From the NCBI GenBank assembly GCA_019802505.1, contig JAFMOC010000719.1, positions 38,354 to 102,353 of the forward strand: a DNA stretch of 64,000 bases, given 5' to 3'. The notes beneath the pieces were generated by a model. That model was not told the DNA's origin. It worked only from the letters and a program-made list of their open reading frames with translations, and ran no database searches. The DNA is from Corydoras sp. C115. Its lineage: Eukaryota > Chordata > Actinopteri > Siluriformes > Callichthyidae. Within the stretch, counting starts at the first letter, position 1, and each line of letters starts with the position of its first letter. Position numbers and translations under genes: made by a program. This document shows, piece after piece, positions 1-8,121 of this stretch.

Positions 1-585
1 CTCGGCCGGCACCTCCGGCTCTCCATCCTGGACACAAAACATATAAACCCCCACCGAAACACCCAAACACAACGAGACAAACATATCGGACATGGGGACG
101 ACAGACAGGTCAGACGACAAATAGGAGGACGGGGGACACAAAACACTCGCGCACTCAGGCGGCGGCTCCGGTACCGCCCCCTCGCAGCGCGACCCAGACG
201 CGGCACGGACCGGCGCGGTCGCGTCACGTGACTGCCCCGCAGTCCATGCTTCGCGCTCCGCGGCTGCGCTGTGCGCCCGCTGCGGCTTCAGGCCACGCCG
301 TCGCCGCGCTCTGCGTCTGAGTCTCGCCACCGGGGGTTTAACAAACCGGACTGGACCCTCCGTCCAGAACTCCTCAGTGTTGCGGAGGGTGTGTACGGGC
401 AGAATGTGCCCATACAGGTAAGGTTCGCCCGCCTCGTCATCGGAAATCTGGACAATGTCCAGATTCTCCTCTGCGCAGAGCGCCTCAAACCCGTACCTCC
501 ACAACCATTCCTCATCGGAGTCGCTCCACTCCGCCATCGCGCTGTTTGAGCCGTTCCCCCGGCTCCGGGAGGGCGGGCTCCGCAT
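1..585 (-). CDS. Family-1 LTR element ORF, N-terminal part (runs off the window)
   Basis: An uninterrupted frame runs from ATG at 585 to the window edge (195 codons). It starts with an MRSP..SRSR leader like the copy at 48664, followed by the acidic SDSDEEW stretch. The block QISDDEAGEPYLYGH and the segment EEFWTEGPV..VKPPVA are shared with the other two copies. Near the edge lies a hydrophobic stretch (LCLGVSVGVYMFCV) ending in QDGEPEV, after which the other copies enter their minisatellite. Function unknown. Preservation of the N-terminal domain across diverged copies suggests it is a real protein. No gag, protease or RT motif is visible. Confidence 0.6.
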   Translation of the reverse strand, partial: MRSPPSRSRGNGSNSAMAEWSDSDEEWLWRYGFEALCAEENLDIVQISDDEAGEPYLYGHILPVHTLRNTEEFWTEGPVRFVKPPVARLRRRARRRRGLKPQRAHSAAAEREAWTAGQSRDATAPVRAASGSRCEGAVPEPPPECASVLCPPSSYLSSDLSVVPMSDMFVSLCLGVSVGVYMFCVQDGEPEVPAE

Positions 586-700
586 CACAACGCACTCGCG
601 GAACGAGCCGCGAGTACGAGGCTATACGGCCCCCCCAAAGAAAAATTTAAAAATAGCCTACCTGGGCTCTGGACTCCCAAAACGAATGGCGCGTCTTTTC

Positions 701-1085
701 TGTCACGCTGCCCACCTGTGATTTAGATGCGGCTGCGCAAATCTAGCGCAGAGCCGCGGCGCTCTAACGCGCAGAAGGGAGCCAGGCACGCAGGTAGAAC
801 AATAAACAGGAATCTTTTAATCAAGGTGTAAAACACCAAACAAACAGGCACATAAAGGACACGGTGACAAACACACAAAGACGCGCACGAAAGACCTAAA
901 ACCCCGGAACTAAATACCCTAACCTAACACACCACGTGAACCCAACCACCCAACGAACCCGCGAAGCTAATTAACTCAAATTACAAACACGAGACAACTA
1001 ATTAACAACACAGGAACATACACACAGAAACCAAAAACACCCACACACAACGGTCGAGGAACGGGTGCCCTAGGCACCCGTTACA
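701..1085 (-). repeat. Family-1 LTR (5' LTR of copy C)
   Basis: On the minus strand it begins TGTAACGGGTGCC and ends GTGACA, the same termini as the LTRs at 48183 and 50338. It includes the shared segment around GGGAGCCAGGCACGCAGGTAG (plus strand). At 385 bp it is longer than the 353-356 bp of the other copies. Confidence 0.75.
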
Positions 1086-1232
1086 CAGCGGCGCACATGT
1101 GTTCTTAAGATAAGTGTTTTTATCACTTTATGAGGTTATAAACCCTGTGTTTTATCATGTAAAATTGTCGGCGCCGACGCAATTTATTTAGGAGCACAGA
1201 AGGTCGTAAATACCTTTGTTGTAATACCATGC
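1084..1232 (+). repeat. Left terminal inverted repeat of the Polinton-like element
   Basis: Aligns by eye with the reverse complement of 10712-10850. Both start CACAGCG and share the 15-mer GTGTTCTTAAGATAA, a TATAAA motif, TTATCATGT, ATATTTAGGA-like and GGTCGTAAA blocks. Small indels and substitutions separate the two arms. Confidence 0.85.
1137..1142 (+). promoter_or_regulatory. Candidate TATA box in left TIR
   Basis: TATAAA lies about 53 bp from the outer end of the repeat and points into the element. An equivalent TATAAA sits at nearly the same distance in the right repeat. The conserved position suggests the TIRs carry the promoters for the two converging gene blocks. Confidence 0.4.
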
Positions 1233-1234
1233 AG

Positions 1235-1282
1235 ACGCATTGATCTGATCGGCGAGATGCATTGATTTGATCGGCGAGACGC
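1235..1282 (+). repeat. Short tandem repeat inside the left TIR
   Basis: Two copies of a GCATTGATYTGATCGGCGAGA unit (one mismatch) lie just inside the inverted repeat, with no counterpart at the right end. From here to 1509 there is no ORF I would support; the stretch is presumably the leader and promoter of the rightward block. Confidence 0.6.
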
Positions 1283-1509
1283 GAAATGTGTGAAAACACC
1301 CATTTGGCGCGCAGACGCCGCCGGAATACACAGCTATCAGACAAACCCACCCAATCTTAAAATCTTATTTTTTACTGGTTGTGAGAAAAGGCGCGAAAAA
1401 TCGGCTGTTCATTTAAACTCGGCCGAAAGCGTCGTTATTTTGCTCACGAGTGAACGCAAACCAGTCGCAGTCTTCCTACGCTTAAGCAGCCGACCCTACA
1501 AGTTTGAAA

Positions 1510-2513
1510 ATGGCCTATTTCTACGGTACGTACATATGTATTATTATATGCCATGTAGCTTAACGAATACACTTTTATAACACTTTTTTCTGTTTATAAA
1601 AAGGTTTTTCGTTAATATTTAGATATTTCTGATGAGGAACTTTTGAACGCCGTGAGGATCATTTCAGAATCGGCGCAGACTTGTGAAGGTATGTTAGTAA
1701 TGTTATTATTAAATAAAACATTTCGTTTCATAAAAATAAGCCAAAATAAATAAACTAACGCATTATTTTTCACAGACAATCGGACGTATTCGCATGAAGA
1801 CGTGCATATGGCCGATTATCAGACGTTTTCGCCTGAACAAACGCATGCGGCCGTTTATCAGAACGCTGAATGCAACTCGCCGGACAGAAAACGGTTTAAA
1901 GGTAAATCATGTGAAAACTATAATTTAAAGCATTTTATATTATGCCAAATAGATGTTTTCATAACCTTTACATTTTTCGATCACAGATTTGAACATCCGA
2001 GAGCAGACGTCGTTTGATGACGCCTTTTGGAACGCCATTGTTTTTCCAGAAGACGAAGAAGATCGGCAGACGCCATTTGCTCTGGGGCAGCCGACCTGGG
2101 TGGAAAACTCACCGTGCGAGTTTCTTTTAACGGCGGAACAACAGGCGCCACCGTGTCATACGCCCGAGCCGACCACTTTGCAGCTGCTATCCGGGGGAGC
2201 TACCTGCGCTGTCGATGCCCCGCAAAAGGTGACACAGTGCGGTTGTTCTCAAGAAATAACTGCTTTAAAGGAGCAGATTAACGGGTTATCAGAATTGTTA
2301 AGGGTACAGGACATAGCCAATAAGATTCGGGACAATGTGTTAATTGATAATATTACTAACATACAAAATGCCTGTTTGGAAAATGAGCGCCATTGTTCGT
2401 CTATAGTTAACCTGATGTTCGGGTTAAACAGAGTGTTGCAATTAAAATTATCTCAAAGCACGCCTGTTCTCTATTCTAAATATTTAATTAAAACAAATAA
2501 AAATGGCCTCTAA
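1510..2513 (+). CDS. Four-exon spliced Polinton gene of unknown function
   Basis: I infer four exons: 1510-1525, 1623-1688, 1776-1901 and 1987-2513, separated by 97-, 87- and 85-nt introns. Donors are GTACGT, GTATGT and GTAAAT. Acceptors are TTTAG, CACAG and CACAG. All three introns are phase 1 and the frame stays open across every junction, giving about 244 codons. Only the last exon would be seen as a long ORF. The predicted protein is acidic and Asp/Glu-rich in the first three exons. The last exon has a CGCSQEI-type cysteine cluster followed by a leucine/isoleucine-rich, coiled-coil-like C-terminal third. It overlaps the polymerase ORF by 11 nt. By position it may be an early regulatory protein, but I recognise no family. 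Confidence 0.7.
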
Positions 2514-3810
2514 CTGTTTTAACAACGGTTTGCACGAGGCGTGGGGTGTCTTACCACTAACGGACAGGATTTTGTGTTTAAATCGTGAATATGCACAAAA
2601 TGGGGCCGACGTAGCGTTGTCTCCGAATCAAAGCGGGGTGATTCCTAATAATTGTCCTATCCGTGAATCTTGGTCGCTTACGCATCTAAATGATCAAATA
2701 CAGATACTTAATGCTGAATATGAACGTATTATAACTTCTTTAGAATCGGTGATTCAAAACGGCGGGGGGACCGAGGTTTTTGATGCTTCAAAACCTAATT
2801 TTGGGCTGTCTGACGAATCTTTGAATCGTCTTGTGACGCGCGGTGGTAAATTTGGGGATTACCTCATGACCCCAAGAACCAGATTTAATGGTGTGGTTCT
2901 TCAAAGGGATTTGAATTTAGCGGCCGCAGCATCCACAGATATGGCGGCTTATGTAAATTATACACTCGGTGCGTTAGCCGAAGCGGTGTCTTTTGCCAGG
3001 CTGCTAGCGGGCAGAAACGGTTTATTTAATGTTACATTAAACGGTGAAGATTTTTTATCACCGGTAAGTGTTTTAGTGTCTTCGGACGATCCAACCTGTA
3101 CAGACAGGGTTTTAGAGAATATAGACAAAGTGGTACAGAGCAATAAAATCATTCGGGCAAACAATATATTGTCGTTAACCATATCGATAGTTTTAAATAA
3201 AAACAGAGGAGGTCGCCGTAAATTACGCGATCTGGCTCACGACCAAATTATAAATAAAAACAGAATGCATTTATTCTGTCCGACAAATATGACCAACCAG
3301 CTATGTTTTGCAATCTGCATAGCTCATTATTTAAACCCTGGTAAACTGTGTTACGAATTAGAATTTATAGCCGAACAGATACACAACAAGTTGGGGTACG
3401 ATCGCGACCACAGAGTCTGTTTAAGTGACGTGGTCAAATTTGAACGCTTATTTGACATCAAAATTTTTGTTTTTTACGAAAATACTCGGGGTGATTTGGT
3501 AAAACATCAGTCTAAAGACGTCCCCTACGAACGCACGGTGTTTCTATATCTGCACGATGGTCATTATTACATGATAAAAAATTTAAAAAGTTTCATAGGG
3601 ACGTCGTACGTGTGCAAATATTGCTATGGGGGTTACACAAACCTCTGGAACCACAGATGTAAATATTCATGCAACTTATGTTTGGATGACGCGTGTCACA
3701 AGACGCCGGGGAAAAATAAATATTGTCCTGATTGTTCACGTTACTGCCACACCAAATTAACCCCATGTCAAAGATCACATTTGGTGAATTACGTAAACAG
3801 TTTGACGTAA
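2503..3810 (+). CDS. polB: Protein-primed DNA polymerase B, N-terminal portion only
   Basis: This 435-residue ORF looks like the N-terminal extension of Polinton-type polymerases. It has a region around LFCPTNMTNQLCFAIC, which resembles the early part of these fusions, then a segment with several beta-strand-like hydrophobic runs. A Cys/His zinc-binding cluster follows at about residues 368-425 (CKYC, NHRC, CNLC, CPDC and CH pairs). The usual 3'-5' exonuclease and palm motifs (DxxSLYP, NSxYG, DTDS) should come next but do not: the ORF stops at 3810, and the following sequence jumps into a later part of the polymerase. The stop and frame change mark a deletion junction, so this copy cannot make a working polymerase. 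The first roughly 250 residues I cannot assign. Confidence 0.7.
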   Translation: MASNCFNNGLHEAWGVLPLTDRILCLNREYAQNGADVALSPNQSGVIPNNCPIRESWSLTHLNDQIQILNAEYERIITSLESVIQNGGGTEVFDASKPNFGLSDESLNRLVTRGGKFGDYLMTPRTRFNGVVLQRDLNLAAAASTDMAAYVNYTLGALAEAVSFARLLAGRNGLFNVTLNGEDFLSPVSVLVSSDDPTCTDRVLENIDKVVQSNKIIRANNILSLTISIVLNKNRGGRRKLRDLAHDQIINKNRMHLFCPTNMTNQLCFAICIAHYLNPGKLCYELEFIAEQIHNKLGYDRDHRVCLSDVVKFERLFDIKIFVFYENTRGDLVKHQSKDVPYERTVFLYLHDGHYYMIKNLKSFIGTSYVCKYCYGGYTNLWNHRCKYSCNLCLDDACHKTPGKNKYCPDCSRYCHTKLTPCQRSHLVNYVNSLT

Positions 3811-3829
3811 AAGTGCAAACGCTTACAAG

Positions 3830-4156
3830 AGATTACGGGGTAAAAGTAATTTTCGGCCTATCGAAGAATACTATGGGTTGATCAAGGCGGTCGTACTTCC
3901 ACCAAGAAAATTGTTACACCCTGTATTACCATACCGCTGTAACGGCAAATTAATGTTCCCGCTGTGTCGCGCATGCGCAGAACTTGAAAATCAGACGGGG
4001 CTATGCACGCACGAGGAGCGAGACAGATCCCTCTCAGGAACGTGGGTCAGTCTCGAATTGATAAAGGCGTTAGAAAAAGGTTACAAGCTTGTTAAAATCC
4101 ATGAGGTATGGCGTTTTTCAGATAGTTCGGAATCTTTATTTGGCGATTACGTGTAG
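3830..4156 (+). pseudogene. polB: DNA polymerase B, internal remnant between palm motifs
   Basis: In the frame ending at TAG 4156 is a stretch typical of Polinton PolB downstream of motif A: NFRPIEEYYGLIK, then VLPPRKLLHPVLPYRCN, KLMFPLCRACAE, a CTHEER segment, LSGTWVSLELIKALEKGY and KIHEVWRF. It lies in a different frame from the upstream N-terminal ORF and lacks the DxxSLYP motif before it and the NSxYG and DTDS motifs after it. It breaks off at SESLFGDYV. The polymerase is therefore represented by two disjoint pieces and is catalytically dead. Confidence 0.8.
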
Positions 4157-4237
4157 AAGATTGTCAATCAGAAAGGGGGTTTTCTGCTGCCGCTGTTAAG
4201 CGTCGCTTTACCGTTCATCAGTAGTCTGATAACTAAA
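4157..4237 (+). pseudogene. C-terminal remnant of a small hydrophobic Polinton protein
   Basis: Directly after the polymerase stop, and in the same frame, is a short open stretch with QKGGFLLPLLSVALPFISSL. This Gly-Gly-Phe-Leu plus hydrophobic pattern is what I recall of a small membrane-active or core-peptide-like ORF lying next to the following gene in related elements. It has no start codon of its own. The deletion that removed the polymerase C-terminus appears to end inside it. Confidence 0.45.
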
Positions 4238-4243
4238 TGAGAT

Positions 4244-4894
4244 ATGGAATATGCAGAAAAAATGTTTTTAGTGCCGCAGAACCAGTTGGCCAGGTTGCAA
4301 GGCTCGGACAAACGCGAATCTATCGGGCAAACTGTCGAAAACGATCTGGACACGTCTATCAGACACATCCTGGCGAGGACAGACTTGCAGAATTACGAGA
4401 AAGCCGCTCTTTACACCAACGTCTTACAGAGGTTTTTAAAATTGGCCAAAATCGCCGATAATGAGCCAGTATCTTTAAAATTGAACGTTCCTGCCAGCGA
4501 GGCGGCGGCGAGCAAAGACTCTTTGATAGAAGAAGTTATTAAAAATGTACCGATGCGTAATAGACAGAACGCTCAGTACATATTAGATAAAATGGCTGTT
4601 TCCAAAGACGTTTCGTCGTGGAACGATTCGGGGGAATTTATCTTAAACGGTGTGTGCACGCGGGGTTCCCATATTTTGGATCTGGTTAAAAGCGTCACGG
4701 CGCCGCACAACATTCGTGATAATAGCAGACCGCACGGATGGTTAAAGTTTCTGCAAGCGATCGCGAATCTAAACATTCCACTTTCTACAGTGCCAAACAA
4801 AAGCGTTAGAGAAAAAATTAACGCGTTAAAAAACGTGGAGTCTGGCGTGTTTAGTCCTCCGAAACTAGACAAAAGTATGTGGTTAAACTTTTAA
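4244..4894 (+). CDS. Conserved Polinton protein of unknown function (KMFLVPQNQL type)
   Basis: This 216-residue ORF starts at ATG 4244, seven bases after the stop of the hydrophobic remnant. The N-terminus has the KMFLVPQNQLARL stretch, followed by IGQTVENDLD..I and a helical YEKAALYTNVLQRFLKL segment. From memory this N-terminal signature recurs in uncharacterised proteins of Polinton-like elements and related integrated viruses, where it sits with capsid genes. The middle has a VPMRNRQNAQYILDKM helix and the C-terminus is FSPPKLDKSMWLNF. It is the last gene of the rightward block. A structural or assembly role is an inference from context. Confidence 0.6.
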   Translation: MEYAEKMFLVPQNQLARLQGSDKRESIGQTVENDLDTSIRHILARTDLQNYEKAALYTNVLQRFLKLAKIADNEPVSLKLNVPASEAAASKDSLIEEVIKNVPMRNRQNAQYILDKMAVSKDVSSWNDSGEFILNGVCTRGSHILDLVKSVTAPHNIRDNSRPHGWLKFLQAIANLNIPLSTVPNKSVREKINALKNVESGVFSPPKLDKSMWLNF

Positions 4895-4922
4895 ATGATG
4901 TGTTTTTTTTTTTTTTCATTGT

Positions 4923-4977
4923 GTTTTGTTGTAAATATCTGTAAATCATTTGTTGTAAATATTTTGTTGTAAATAAA
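4923..4977 (+). terminator. Poly(A) signal of the rightward block with tandem TGTAAATA motifs
   Basis: AATAAA at 4972-4977 follows three near-repeats of TTTGTTGTAAATAT. It lies about 80 nt after the stop of the 4244-4894 gene and just before the convergent signal of the other strand. Confidence 0.6.
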
Positions 4978-5012
4978 CGATTCATTTTCGAAAATGTCTG
5001 TTTAGTACGCTT

Positions 5013-5018
5013 TTTATT
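5013..5018 (-). terminator. Poly(A) signal of the leftward block
   Basis: AATAAA on the minus strand, about 28 nt past the protease stop codon. The two blocks converge with only about 150 bp between their stop codons. Confidence 0.55.
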
Positions 5019-5045
5019 TTTCACAACACACGTAAATACACATTT

Positions 5046-5561
5046 TTAAACTTTTCGACCCTGTTGAACACACTTAAACACCCCTTTGTTACAAACCCTG
5101 GGGCGTATACATTTTACAAAATCAGAAACCATACGATCATTTTTTAATAAATCAAAGCTATATTTAGACATTACATTTTCATAATTCAAACCGTTAATCA
5201 TGTGATATAGAAAAAACACACAGTGCTGGCCGCACGTCTCTGACGAAAAGTCCTGTACTTGTTTGTCCGTATACAATGTCCTTATGCAGGAAATGTTGAG
5301 AAAATCGCTAATCATTTTAGGAAATTTATGGTAATAGGGCCCGTTACCAAAACTGTCAAAAAAGCACCCCGTTCGTTCTTCGCTTATGTACGTGGCGAGC
5401 CAATGTTCCCCAGGCAAGTCTGACGTGTGCGTGTTAATTATCGCCAAAGCGGGTAATTTCCGCACGGCTTTTGTGGGTAATTGGTCACAAGCCAAAACTC
5501 CGAGAAAATGCGTGTTAAACGCTAAAAAGTCCATGACGGCGCTCAGCTCTATGGTATTCAT
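5046..5561 (-). CDS. Adenain-like cysteine protease (capsid maturation)
   Basis: This 171-residue protein has the adenovirus-protease catalytic pattern: His53 in GEHWLATYI, Asp69 in CFFDSFG, Gln103 and Cys110 in SSETCGQHCVFF. The spacing of seven between the Gln and Cys is the same as in adenain. Family members cleave capsid and core precursors during maturation. The ATG overlaps the capsid-gene stop as TAATG, so the two frames share a single base. No break is visible. It is the last gene of the leftward block and ends near the poly(A) signal. Confidence 0.85.
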   Translation of the reverse strand: MNTIELSAVMDFLAFNTHFLGVLACDQLPTKAVRKLPALAIINTHTSDLPGEHWLATYISEERTGCFFDSFGNGPYYHKFPKMISDFLNISCIRTLYTDKQVQDFSSETCGQHCVFFLYHMINGLNYENVMSKYSFDLLKNDRMVSDFVKCIRPRVCNKGVFKCVQQGRKV

Positions 5562-6868
5562 TAGTAAAAATCTACCAGAACTTGCCTGCGATTAGAAATT
5601 TCCAGTATACTGTCAAATACGGCGTAAATCACTAAATTTATCGTTTGCGGGAGAGGATTTCTGAAACGAGCCTCCAGTCTAATATTTCCAGATTTAATAA
5701 GAGACACGTGTTGGCCGCATTCTTCGTCGGGCGTGAGATTGAAGGCGTATAATGTATAACCTTGTAAAAATTCTTCTCTGTTGAAAGGCAACGCCTGGTT
5801 TTTCAAATGTCGCCCGGTAGCGAGCGCTAGCTGATAAAATTCACGAACGGCCGACCGCTCTTGATAATTTGGCTGGTGAGGTTTAGCGGGGAATTGTTGT
5901 CCGTCCAAGTAAATCGCTAGAAATTCGAGATCGTAATTTTTAAAGTCAAAGGGATTTTTGTTGTACGCGCCGGTGAACGCATCGTTATCGACCATACCTA
6001 TAATTATGGCTTTGGGTAAAGTACCCAGGAATAGGTTTTCCTGGTTGCTGACGCGAGTTCCTGCGGGTATCGAGAAATTTTTTAAACAAACTCTGTCTAT
6101 GGGGTATTTAGCGGTGGCAGACAGCAACGCTTGCGCGTGCCCCAATCTTACGGCCGGGGACACCGAAACCTTTTTAACAAATAAAGACGCCGAGATAATG
6201 TTAATTTTGTACGCTGAAGCGTCACTACGCATCAGACAGAATTCATCCTTGCCGCGAGTCAGACGAATTTTAACATCCACGCCGTTGAGTAGCAATCTTT
6301 CCTGAAAAAACAGGTCGCTGTGTATGGGACTTAACAATTCTAAAACGTTACTGCCCGCTGTAAAAGAGGCTCTTTTTCTCAAACCCATATTGTTTCTGGC
6401 AGGGTTCGCTTCATCCATATGTCCGGCGGTGTCCATATAAAATAGTCCGGCTGTAAAATTAGTTTCCAAAGTGTCCCTGCCATAATTGACCAAGCACTCC
6501 AATAAACAGCGATAGGGATACGTGCTAGAACTCTGCGAGATAAGTCTGTCACCCAGAGAAACGTCCAGCTGTGAGAATAAGGTCGCTCCGGGGTAATTAA
6601 TTAATCCAACAGGCGCATCAGCTTCTATGTCGGAGCCGTCAGGTTTTGTGATTTTAAGGCTTATATATAACAGAGTGTTATTAAGATCCGTATAATGTTC
6701 ACCGTGTCCCGCTATAAAAAATTCTAAAGGCACGTTGTCCGCGATAGCCGAAAGCGGCGGTATCTCCACGTACGTGCATTTTTCAACGACTGTCTGGGTT
6801 AAAGGCACTTTAAATAAATCCAGTTCTGATTTGATACATTCTTCCGACATCCCGTGCAGCAATGCCAT
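5561..6868 (-). CDS. Major capsid protein, double jelly roll (Polinton/adintovirus type)
   Basis: This 435-residue protein reads as the hexon-like protein of Polintons, often listed in animals as F54H12.2-like. Features include the N-terminal DLF.VP.TQT start, then PPLSAIADNVPLEFFI, GPLGE-like YTDLNNTLLYISLKI, and VGLINYPGATLFSQLDVSLGDRLIS. The middle has LLLNGVDVKIRLTRGKDEFCL and the C-terminal half has a YTLYAFNLTPD segment. Length fits the roughly 450-600 aa of the family, at the short end. It would form the pseudo-hexameric capsomers. It starts two bases after the stop of the core-like gene. The frame is intact. Confidence 0.85.
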   Translation of the reverse strand: MALLHGMSEECIKSELDLFKVPLTQTVVEKCTYVEIPPLSAIADNVPLEFFIAGHGEHYTDLNNTLLYISLKITKPDGSDIEADAPVGLINYPGATLFSQLDVSLGDRLISQSSSTYPYRCLLECLVNYGRDTLETNFTAGLFYMDTAGHMDEANPARNNMGLRKRASFTAGSNVLELLSPIHSDLFFQERLLLNGVDVKIRLTRGKDEFCLMRSDASAYKINIISASLFVKKVSVSPAVRLGHAQALLSATAKYPIDRVCLKNFSIPAGTRVSNQENLFLGTLPKAIIIGMVDNDAFTGAYNKNPFDFKNYDLEFLAIYLDGQQFPAKPHQPNYQERSAVREFYQLALATGRHLKNQALPFNREEFLQGYTLYAFNLTPDEECGQHVSLIKSGNIRLEARFRNPLPQTINLVIYAVFDSILEISNRRQVLVDFY

Positions 6869-6870
6869 GA

Positions 6871-7314
6871 TTAGAACAGTCCTTTGGTTTTTCCAACGAA
6901 AGAGGCTTTAGTCTGTTTAACCTTCACAGGTCTTTTTGACGCTATGGCGTCTTTAACACCGCGTCTGGCATTCTTATGCGTGCGGCTCCATCTCTTCCCA
7001 GGAGGTCTTTTGACGGCTTTTCGCGCCATCACCAGCACCCCGGATCCGTCCTGAACATCGTCGCGCTTTATTCCATTAGCCACAAAATCACCCACGATAT
7101 TTTTAGCCGCTGTTTTTAAATGAGGTTTGGCTATGCTGAGTCCTCTTTTTAAGAACGGTACGGCCATTCGAAATAAGTTTCTAAAAATACCCCCGATACC
7201 CGCTCCGTACATTACAGGCGCTCCTGAAAAGCCGGGGAGAAAACCCCCGGCCTGATTTTGATAATAGGATATGTAACGTTCTGGATCCATAGTTTGATGG
7301 TCGTAGTACTTCAT
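6871..7314 (-). CDS. Small basic core/precursor-like virion protein (pX/pVI-like)
   Basis: 147 residues. The N-terminus has the YYQNQAGG..PGFSGAPVMYGAGIGG block followed by an amphipathic FRNLFRMAVPFLKRG helix, a signature I associate with a conserved Polinton virion protein. The C-terminal half is strongly basic (RPPGKRWSRTHKNARRG, KRPVKVKQTK), suggesting DNA binding or a cleaved core peptide. The Gly-rich N-terminal block might offer protease sites. It lies between the penton and capsid genes with gaps of 5 and 2 nt. The exact role is inferred. Confidence 0.7.
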   Translation of the reverse strand: MKYYDHQTMDPERYISYYQNQAGGFLPGFSGAPVMYGAGIGGIFRNLFRMAVPFLKRGLSIAKPHLKTAAKNIVGDFVANGIKRDDVQDGSGVLVMARKAVKRPPGKRWSRTHKNARRGVKDAIASKRPVKVKQTKASFVGKTKGLF

Positions 7315-7319
7315 ATTTA

Positions 7320-8078
7320 TTAAAGATTAAGACCGTGTTTTGTGGGTCTGAAATGTAGCTTTACGATGACTTTTCCGTATGAAAAGTCTACGAGCTGATT
7401 CTGATCAGTTTTAATCTCGATTAAAACGTCATCAAAGTGAGATTTTGTTACAGCGCAGTAATGCGGCTTGCTGAATCGCGTATTAATGAGATCGTGGTTT
7501 CCTCCTGAAATATTAACGCTTCTTAACAACGGCACGAAACTGTGCCCCACGAGCTGATAAGCCGCTAGATCGCTATAAATATATAGCGCGTAAAATCCTC
7601 CGTTCAAATCCACGGGGTGCGGAGCGTAATTTCTTAGTTCGGGTCCGAAGCACGACTGCCACACGTCCTGTTTAAACCCTAGTATTATGGCTAACGAGCC
7701 CTTAAACATAACATCTATGTTATTTAGCGTCTTGATAAAAACTTTGTGTTTTATTTGGTCGTACCCGAAGCTTAATGTGCGGTGCGAAACGCGACTATTG
7801 AGCTCGCTAATCAGAGCGTTTATGTTATTATAAAAACCCGTATCTATGTTTATTTGCTCCTGAACCAGTTTATTTTCAGAGTCTATAAAAATAACACACA
7901 CGTCTTTAACAGTCTTCCAAGTGCGCGGATATTGAATCTCGATAAGCCCTACTTCCCACGAACCTTTCAAATCAATCTGTTTTGCCAGTTTCGTCCTAAA
8001 TCTGGATATTTTGTTTTCAGGATACGTATCCTTTGAAGCGTTACTCGGCAGACACATGTAGAAATCTTCATCCCCCAT
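7320..8078 (-). CDS. Penton / minor capsid protein, single jelly roll
   Basis: This 252-residue protein opens with FYMCLPSNAS, DTYPENKISRFRTKL, IDLKGSWEVGLIEIQYPRTW, the recognisable start of the Polinton penton-like minor capsid protein. The middle holds a short strand pattern with VDLNGGFYALYIYSD and LVGHSFVPLLR, and the C-terminus ends in KVIVKLHFRP. Alternating hydrophobic strands fit one jelly roll. The length is usual for the family. It is separated from the integrase gene by 43 nt and from the core-like gene by 5 nt. No frameshift or stop is visible. Confidence 0.8.
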   Translation of the reverse strand: MGDEDFYMCLPSNASKDTYPENKISRFRTKLAKQIDLKGSWEVGLIEIQYPRTWKTVKDVCVIFIDSENKLVQEQINIDTGFYNNINALISELNSRVSHRTLSFGYDQIKHKVFIKTLNNIDVMFKGSLAIILGFKQDVWQSCFGPELRNYAPHPVDLNGGFYALYIYSDLAAYQLVGHSFVPLLRSVNISGGNHDLINTRFSKPHYCAVTKSHFDDVLIEIKTDQNQLVDFSYGKVIVKLHFRPTKHGLNL

Positions 8079-8121
8079 ATTTCAAGCCAAAATGGTGTAG
8101 ATTTTATAAAGCGAGTCGTTT

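Larger units (their letters stand above)
1..1085 (-). mobile_element. Family-1 non-autonomous LTR retrotransposon, partial (copy C)
   Basis: Read on the minus strand, a 385-bp LTR (1085 to 701) is followed by a leader and the start of the family-1 ORF, which runs off the left edge. The order LTR, leader with a CAG/GTAGGC splice-donor-like site, then ORF matches the complete copy at 48183-50693. This copy is clearly diverged from the one at 10851-12508 in both LTR and coding sequence, so the two are separate insertions rather than two ends of one. The outer LTR edge lies directly against the terminal inverted repeat of the Polinton-like element. Confidence 0.75.

Noticed and set aside
1290..1580. 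ORF of 96 codons near the left end of the Polinton
   Set aside because: It runs through the first exon and intron of the spliced gene in another frame and has no recognisable protein features.
6871..7314. Histone-like or ribosomal protein call for the basic 147-residue ORF
   Set aside because: The YYQNQAGG..FSGAPVMYGAG block and its place between penton and capsid genes point to a virion protein instead.
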